64,000 nt of DNA from Lachnospiraceae bacterium M18-1 (GTDB lineage: Bacteria > Bacillota > Clostridia > Lachnospirales > Lachnospiraceae): NCBI GenBank assembly GCA_000403295.2, contig KE159609.1, positions 400,715-464,714 of the forward strand, given 5' to 3'. The position numbers were made by a program, and so were the translations under genes. The notes below the pieces were generated by a model, which had not been told where the DNA came from, searched no databases, and was given only the letters and a program-made list of their open reading frames with translations. Of this stretch, positions 55,766-61,278 are shown in pieces (within the stretch, counting starts at the first letter, position 1; each line of letters starts with the position of its first letter).

Positions 55766-57619
55766 ATGGAGCAGTTATATACACGTTGGGGAAAAGCGCT
55801 TGACGCAAATAACATTTTACAGGAGTATCCGCGTCCGCTGTTGAGACGGGACAGCTATATCAATCTGAATGGGTATTGGGACTATGCATTTACAAACACA
55901 TTCAAAATACCGGAAAAATATGACGGTAAGATTCTTGTGCCGTTTTCGCCTGAAACCGTACTGTCCGGAGTGGAGCGGCAGCTAAAGCCGGACGAGTATC
56001 TGTGGTATCGCCTGCGGCTTGACTGCCATATGCCGGATGTCGGAATGCGCCTGATTCTCCACTTCGGCGCCGTGGACCAGGCATGCAGGGTGTATGTAAA
56101 TGGGAAAGAGGCCGCCAGGCATGCGGGAGGATATCTTCCCTTTTCTGCGGATATCACGAAGTACCTCCGCCGCAGAAAATATGTGTCAATGCCGGAAGAA
56201 ACCGGGGCGCGGACAGGAGTATCCGATTGCTGTTTGGAAGCAGAGGGCCCTTGCGGACTTGAAATGGGGAATGAAATCGTGGTGGCTGTCAAGGATCTGA
56301 GTGATACCTCTTACCACGCAAAGGGAAAACAGAAGCTGAAAAAGGGCGGTATGTTCTATACTGCACAGAGCGGTATCTGGCAGACCGTCTGGATGGAGTA
56401 TGTACCGGAGAATTATATAGAGGAATTAATTACAGAGCCGGAACTGGATCAAAAACGGGTCCGGATTTTTGTGAGGTCACAGAATCCAGCGCCTGTCAGG
56501 ATCCGGATTCAGGCGCCGCGCATCCATCAATCGGAAGAGGAAAGAGCGCAGGGGATGTCCAAACGGCCGGAAGAGCAGCCCCGGGCGGCAGCAGAAGTTA
56601 CCGGTATGTCCAATGAGTATCTTGAAATTCCGCTTACGGAGATCTGTCCGTGGACCTGCGGGGAACCCTGGCTCTATGATTTTACCGTAACCATGGGGGA
56701 GGACAGGGCAGAAAGCTACTTTGCCCTTCGGACATTTACCGTGGAACCGGACGAGGAAGGGACTCCGCGCATCTGCCTGAATGGGAACGTACAGTTTCAG
56801 AATGGTGTGCTTGACCAGGGCTACTGGCCGGACGGGCTGTATACCGCGCCCTCAGACGATGCGCTGATCTTCGATATCCTGGAAATGAAGAAGCTGGGCT
56901 TCAACATGATCCGGAAGCATATCAAGATCGAACCTCAGAGGTGGTATTATCACTGCGACCGGCTGGGAATGGTGGTATGGCAGGACATGGTGAACGGCGG
57001 AACGTACTACAAGCACTGGTTTGTGACCTATGCCGCGACTCTGATCTCCTGGAAAAAATGGAAGATGGCGGATATCTATCCCCGCCTGCTGTCGCGGACC
57101 CATAAGGAGGGCCGGCTGGAATTTGTCCGGGAGATGAAGGAGACAATCCGGATTCTGAAAGGACATCCTTCCATTGCGGTATGGGTGATCTTCAATGAAG
57201 GCTGGGGACAGTTCCAGACAGAGGATATGACGAGGATCGCAAGATCCTGTGACAGCACCCGGCTGATCGACCAGGCAAGCGGCTGGTTTGACCAGAAGGG
57301 CGGGGATCTGCAGAGCGTGCATAATTATTTCTTTAAGCTGGAATTTTCGGCAGAAGAGGAGCGCGCTACCGTATTGTCAGAATTTGGAGGATATTCCCTG
57401 CGGGTTGCGGGACACAGCGCATGCAGAAAACTCTATGGCTATGGAACACATAGAACACAGGACAGTTTGAATGCTGCATATCAGGAGCAGATGAAAAGGG
57501 TAAAAGAGCAGATTCCGAAAGGGCTGTGTGCCAGTGTCTATACGCAGCTGAGCGATGTAGAAGAAGAGATGAACGGGATCTTCACTTATGACCGGGAAGT
57601 AAAGAAGATTCTGCCTTGA
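55766..57619 (+). CDS. GH2-family glycoside hydrolase (beta-galactosidase-like)
   Basis: 617 residues; ATG at 55766 (MEQLYTRWGKALDANNILQE) after AAAGGAAG. Jelly-roll N-terminal sugar-binding domain (FSPETVLSGVERQLKPDEYLW, VYVNGKEAARHAGGYLPF), Ig-like middle domain, then the catalytic barrel: acid/base Glu ~476 in WVIFNEGWGQF and nucleophile Glu ~538 in LSEFGGYSL. It is shorter than LacZ and has no C-terminal domain 5 or secretion signal, so a cytoplasmic enzyme on small beta-linked sugars (galactosides, glucuronides or mannosides) is likely; specificity is not readable. A polar insert (~residues 255-282) is unusual. Confidence 0.88.
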   Translation: MEQLYTRWGKALDANNILQEYPRPLLRRDSYINLNGYWDYAFTNTFKIPEKYDGKILVPFSPETVLSGVERQLKPDEYLWYRLRLDCHMPDVGMRLILHFGAVDQACRVYVNGKEAARHAGGYLPFSADITKYLRRRKYVSMPEETGARTGVSDCCLEAEGPCGLEMGNEIVVAVKDLSDTSYHAKGKQKLKKGGMFYTAQSGIWQTVWMEYVPENYIEELITEPELDQKRVRIFVRSQNPAPVRIRIQAPRIHQSEEERAQGMSKRPEEQPRAAAEVTGMSNEYLEIPLTEICPWTCGEPWLYDFTVTMGEDRAESYFALRTFTVEPDEEGTPRICLNGNVQFQNGVLDQGYWPDGLYTAPSDDALIFDILEMKKLGFNMIRKHIKIEPQRWYYHCDRLGMVVWQDMVNGGTYYKHWFVTYAATLISWKKWKMADIYPRLLSRTHKEGRLEFVREMKETIRILKGHPSIAVWVIFNEGWGQFQTEDMTRIARSCDSTRLIDQASGWFDQKGGDLQSVHNYFFKLEFSAEEERATVLSEFGGYSLRVAGHSACRKLYGYGTHRTQDSLNAAYQEQMKRVKEQIPKGLCASVYTQLSDVEEEMNGIFTYDREVKKILP

Positions 57620-57644
57620 CAATTTTTAATCTGTATGCTAACAT
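57616..57644 (+). promoter_or_regulatory. Promoter of the metG T-box transcript
   Basis: TTGACA (57616-57621) overlaps the GH2 stop codon; 17 bp later TAACAT (57639-57644) with a TG extension (TGCTAACAT). Confidence 0.7.
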
Positions 57645-57790
57645 TTCTAAACAGAGAACAGATAAAAACGCTATGACGAAGAGAGTAGACTGCAGGACAT
57701 CTTACAGAGAATTTCCGAAGGCTGAGAGGAATAGAGAGAATGCGGCTGAACATGGCTTCCGAGCGGCGTACCGAACATTGAGTAATAGAG

Positions 57791-57855
57791 GAAAGGACCT
57801 CGCCTAGAGTTCCGATGTGCTTTCGCACTAAGTTCGAAAGGACCTCACTAAGTGC
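57791..57855 (+). repeat. 65-bp direct repeat, copy 1, inside the T-box leader
   Basis: Starts GAAAGGACCTCGCC and contains the hairpin GTGC-TTTC-GCAC and a GCACT...AGTGC pair. It is 97 bp ahead of copy 2, with two differences in 65 bases. Confidence 0.88.
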
Positions 57856-57887
57856 AGGAAAGGAGGAAACATCAGAACGCAAGGCTC

Positions 57888-57952
57888 GAAAGGACCTCGC
57901 CTAGAGTTCCGATGTGCTTTCGCACTAAGTTCGAAAAAACCTCACTAAGTGC
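57888..57952 (+). repeat. 65-bp direct repeat, copy 2, inside the T-box leader
   Basis: Same as 57791-57855 except GG to AA at 57937-57938. The 32 bp between the copies are unique and contain AAAGGAGGAAAC. Confidence 0.88.
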
Positions 57953-58143
57953 TCAATGCAAGATTACGAAGGGGACTGCCCTTTATAGCGGGGGAGTGCT
58001 GGCAGGCACTTGCGGAGGTTCTGTCTGTGAGGGCAGGGCGAATTAGGAGTGGTAACACGGCATACAGCCGTCTTCTTATGAATCATCAGAACATGATTTT
58101 TGAGAAGGCGGTTTTTATTTTTTAAAAAGAAGGAGAGATAAAA

Positions 58144-60063
58144 ATGTCAGAGAGACCAAAGTATTACATCACAACAGCGATTGCCTATACATCCGGCAAG
58201 CCGCATATCGGCAATACCTATGAGATCGTCCTTGCGGATGCGATCGCGCGGTACAAGAGGATTCAGGGATACGACGTGTTTTTCCAGACCGGAACGGACG
58301 AGCATGGGCAGAAGATTGAATTGAAAGCTGAAGAGGCAGGGATTTCGCCGAAGGAGTTCGTGGACGGCGTATCTACCGAGATCAAACGGATCTGGGATCT
58401 CATGGACACCTCTTATGACAAATTCATCCGCACGACGGATGGATACCATGAGAAGCAGGTACAGAAGATCTTCAAGAAGCTGTACGACAAGGGAGATATT
58501 TACAAGGGATATTACGAAGGGATGTACTGTACGCCGTGCGAGTCCTTCTTTACCGAGTCACAGCTGGTGGACGGAAAATGTCCGGACTGCGGGCGCGAGG
58601 TGCAGCCGGCCAGGGAGGAAGCGTATTTCTTTAAAATGAGCAAGTATGCGGACCGCCTGATCGAGCATATCAATACCCATCCGGAATTTATCCAGCCTGT
58701 ATCCCGGAAAAACGAGATGATGAATAACTTCCTGCTTCCGGGCCTGCAGGATCTGTGTGTATCCAGAACCTCCTTTAAGTGGGGGATTTCGGTGGACTTT
58801 GATCCGAAGCATGTGGTCTATGTCTGGCTGGACGCTCTGACCAATTACATCACCGGGATTGGGTATGAGTGCGGCGGGGAAAGCACGGAACAGTTCAGCC
58901 ATGACTGGCCGGCAGACCTGCATCTGATCGGAAAGGACATCATCCGTTTTCATACCATTTACTGGCCGATTTTTCTGATGGCGCTGGATCTTCCGCTGCC
59001 GAAGCAGATCTTCGGTCATCCGTGGCTGCTCCAGGGAGACGGCAAGATGAGCAAATCCCGGGGAAATGTGCTGTATGCGGATGAACTGGTGGATTTCTTT
59101 GGTGTAGATGCGGTCCGTTATTTCGTACTCCACGAGATGCCTTTTGAAAATGACGGCGTTATATCCTGGGAGCTGATGGTAGAACGGCTCAATTCTGATC
59201 TGGCGAATACACTGGGCAACCTGGTCAACCGTACCGTCTCTATGACCAACAAGTATTTCGGCGGTGTGGTAACGGACAAAGGCGCTGCAGAAGAAGTAGA
59301 CGCAGATCTGAAGGCCGTTATGGAGCATGCGGCAAAAGCGGTAGACGCCAAGATGAACGAACTCCGGGTGGCGGATGCGATGACAGAAATCTTCAACCTG
59401 TTTAAGCGTTGCAACAAATATATTGATGAGACAATGCCCTGGATACTGGCAAAGGATGAGGCGAAAAAAGACCGTCTGGAGACCGTGCTGTGGAATCTGA
59501 TCCAGGGGATTTCCGCAGGCGGAAGGCTTCTGGAAGCATTTATGCCTGCGACAAGCCAGAAAATCCTGGCCCAGCTCAATGAAGGCCATGTGACGGATAA
59601 ACCGGAGATCCTTTTCCAGCGCCTTGATATGGAAGAAGTGATGAAGAAGGTCGAAGAGCTGCATCCGCCGGTGGAGGAAGAGGCGGCTCAGGATTCCGGG
59701 GAGAAGGAAGAGGAAGTGATCGACGTTGAGGCAAAGTCTGAGATTACGTTTGACCAGTTCGGCGCCCTGCAGTTCCAGGTGGGCGAGATCATTGCCTGTG
59801 AAGAGGTTCCGAAGTCCAGGAAGCTCCTCTGCTCTAAGGTGAAGATCGGAAGCCAGGTGAAGCAGATCGTATCCGGAATCAAGGCACATTATACACCGGA
59901 AGAGATGGTCGGGAAAAAGGTGATGGTGCTGGTGAACCTAAAACCCGCTAAGCTGGCAGGCGTCCTTTCAGAAGGCATGCTGCTGTGCGCGGAGGATGCA
60001 GACGGCGTCCTGTCCCTCATGGTTCCGGAAAAGGAGATGCCTGCGGGAGCGGAGATCTGTTAA
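58144..60063 (+). CDS. metG: Methionyl-tRNA synthetase with C-terminal tRNA-binding domain
   Basis: 639 residues, GGAGAGATAAAA upstream. Class I signatures: HIGN near residue 20 (GKPHIGNTYE) and KMSKSRGN (~300). One zinc knuckle with CTPC and CPDC (~128-155). The last ~110 residues are an EMAP/Trbp111-like domain (FGALQFQVGEIIACEEVP), joined by a Glu-rich linker, that raises tRNA affinity. The T-box upstream implies control by charging of tRNA-Met rather than by SAM. Confidence 0.97.
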   Translation: MSERPKYYITTAIAYTSGKPHIGNTYEIVLADAIARYKRIQGYDVFFQTGTDEHGQKIELKAEEAGISPKEFVDGVSTEIKRIWDLMDTSYDKFIRTTDGYHEKQVQKIFKKLYDKGDIYKGYYEGMYCTPCESFFTESQLVDGKCPDCGREVQPAREEAYFFKMSKYADRLIEHINTHPEFIQPVSRKNEMMNNFLLPGLQDLCVSRTSFKWGISVDFDPKHVVYVWLDALTNYITGIGYECGGESTEQFSHDWPADLHLIGKDIIRFHTIYWPIFLMALDLPLPKQIFGHPWLLQGDGKMSKSRGNVLYADELVDFFGVDAVRYFVLHEMPFENDGVISWELMVERLNSDLANTLGNLVNRTVSMTNKYFGGVVTDKGAAEEVDADLKAVMEHAAKAVDAKMNELRVADAMTEIFNLFKRCNKYIDETMPWILAKDEAKKDRLETVLWNLIQGISAGGRLLEAFMPATSQKILAQLNEGHVTDKPEILFQRLDMEEVMKKVEELHPPVEEEAAQDSGEKEEEVIDVEAKSEITFDQFGALQFQVGEIIACEEVPKSRKLLCSKVKIGSQVKQIVSGIKAHYTPEEMVGKKVMVLVNLKPAKLAGVLSEGMLLCAEDADGVLSLMVPEKEMPAGAEIC

Positions 60064-60139
60064 AACGCGTACTGCCCGGCGCAGTATATTGAACAGTACA
60101 GGACCATATAGATGATTCAGTTATATGCAATAGTTGCTG

Positions 60140-60166
60140 AAAGCCCTGCCTGAGTGCGGGGCTTTT
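60140..60166 (+). terminator. metG terminator
   Basis: AAAGCCCTGC (60140-60149) pairs with GCGGGGCTTT (60156-60165, one G-T), ending in TTTT. Confidence 0.88.
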
Positions 60167-60202
60167 CGCATATAGAAACCCATATAAAAGCAAAAGATAT
60201 TC

Positions 60203-60291
60203 CAACCCACCTCATTCATTCTAAAAATCCGTGCTTCGCACTTTTGTGACTGCTAACGCAGTCACATTTTACTCATTAATAAGGTGGGTTG
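60203..60291. repeat. Cloverleaf-like palindromic element (89 bp)
   Basis: A perfect 10-bp outer stem CAACCCACCT / AGGTGGGTTG (60203-60212, 60282-60291) encloses two inner hairpins: GTGC-TTC-GCAC (60231-60241) and GTGACTGC-TAAC-GCAGTCAC (60246-60265). Three stems around a junction, no coding sense. The GTGC-TTC-GCAC hairpin recalls the GTGC-TTTC-GCAC of the 65-bp repeats in the metG leader. Confidence 0.65.
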
Positions 60292-60392
60292 CATGAATGT
60301 GATATATATTTGTCTAAAACAAACTAATATTCAGAAAATTATATACAAAATAAACAATTATAAATTTATTGGAAAAATATTCAAAAAGTGTA

Positions 60393-60421
60393 TTGACAAA
60401 TAAAGAGTCCTGTGGTATTAT
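60393..60421 (+). promoter_or_regulatory. Strong sigma-A promoter without a large gene
   Basis: TTGACA (60393-60398), exactly 17 bp, TATTAT (60416-60421), in an A/T-rich context. The next terminator is at 61096-61131. Confidence 0.8.
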
Positions 60422-60429
60422 AAATTCAA

Positions 60430-61095
60430 TCCAAAAGAGATACAACCATCAAAGAAATTGACAGGATATCTCAGAGAGGAGCCATTTTCCGGGGGAGACA
60501 CAACTTACATCATGATTAGATTCTGGTCCGGAGGGTGGTTGGAATATTAAGAAAAGGAGGTAAAGGTCCCGTGGACAGTATAGAGTTAATTACAATTCAA
60601 TATGTTAGTGGTACGGCAGATGTACATTCCTGTGGAGAAGAGACCTTTACTTATTTGAGATAAAGGAATCCGGTATAAATAGTATGAAAAGGATGAACAA
60701 TCGGAGAGTATAAGGATGCCGGATGATAATCAAAAGACTCAGCATTTGCAGACATATTGAATACAGGTGCCACAGATAGCAGGATTTCCAAGATGTGTAA
60801 AGAAACATCAGAGAGATTGCATTTTGTATAAAAGTATTCCAGGTTATAGGAAGAATAATTTAGTAGATTGTTGGAATATTGAAGAACAATACTGCAGCAG
60901 GCAAACGATTATAGATGGAATAACTAAGGGTGATACTTTAAAGAGATGAATATATGGAGAGGAGCGTAGAAAGCGGTCGTACATATACCTGCTAAAGTAT
61001 TTATATAAATAGTAAAGGTCTTACAGGAGTGGGAGTCGAGAGGTTCCTCCGATTTTTAAAATAAAAGAATGAAAAAACTAAATAAATCATAAAAA
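60430..61095 (+). other. Transcribed-looking region of ~670 bp without a recognised gene
   Basis: It lies between a consensus promoter and a terminator. All six frames are broken; the longest plus-strand frame (60767-60949, 60 codons) has no clear ribosome binding site and no known family. Several Shine-Dalgarno-like stretches occur (AAAAGGAGG 60552-60560, GAGAGGAGCG 60957-60966). It may be a long regulatory RNA, a string of small ORFs, or a decayed gene; a stretch near 60750-60830 reads in one frame like protein (NTGATDSRISKMCKETSERL), which would favour decay. Confidence 0.5.
60571..60663 (+). CDS. Candidate 30-residue small ORF
   Basis: GTG start with AAAAGGAGG ten bases upstream, stop TAA. 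The peptide starts MDSIELITIQYVSG and has one Cys and an aromatic C-terminal end (TFTYLR). No family recognised. It is the best-led ORF in the promoter-terminator interval 60393-61131. Confidence 0.3.
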   Translation: MDSIELITIQYVSGTADVHSCGEETFTYLR

Positions 61096-61131
61096 ATGCA
61101 TCTTCAACAAGATTTGAAGGTGCATTTTTTT
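61096..61131 (+). terminator. Terminator whose T tract overlaps the next promoter
   Basis: ATGCATCTTCAA (61096-61107) pairs with TTGAAGGTGCAT (61114-61125, one G-T), then seven T (61125-61131). The last two T are also the first bases of the TTGACA box that follows. Confidence 0.9.
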
Positions 61132-61158
61132 GACAATATGCGATAGTTATGATACACT
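61130..61158 (+). promoter_or_regulatory. Promoter of the acidic repeat protein gene
   Basis: TTGACA (61130-61135), 17 bp, TACACT (61153-61158). About 120 bp upstream of the GTG at 61279. Confidence 0.75.
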
Positions 61159-61278
61159 AGGGAGAAGAATGGTTACAATTCATGTGCTATAGGGTGCTTG
61201 GTGCAGATGGCAGTGAATTGCCGTCTATACTATCAACGGCTACGAAAAATACACAGAATGATAACGAGGTGAACGGCA

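Larger units (their letters stand above)
57651..58118 (+). ncRNA. Methionine T-box leader of metG, with a repeat insertion
   Basis: Stem I features: GAGAGTAGAC (57681-57690, AGTA/GA motif), AGAGAA (57706-57711), and specifier loop GAACATGGC with ATG (Met) at 57752-57754. The antiterminator carries the T-box sequence AGGAGTGGTAACACGG (58045-58060), whose UGGU matches a tRNA with discriminator A. The terminator is GCCGTCTTCT (58067-58076) with AGAAGGCGGT (58102-58111) plus a T run to 58121. Uncharged tRNA-Met would stabilise the antiterminator and turn metG on. The linker between stem I and the T-box is very long because of two 65-bp repeats. Confidence 0.85.

Noticed and set aside
57791..57952. 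CRISPR-like pair of repeats with a 32-bp spacer before metG
   Set aside because: Only two units of 65 bp, located inside a T-box leader, and no cas genes; better explained as a duplication or mobile repeat.
57616..58046. Small plus-strand ORFs before metG
   Set aside because: They lie inside the T-box leader and the 65-bp repeats.
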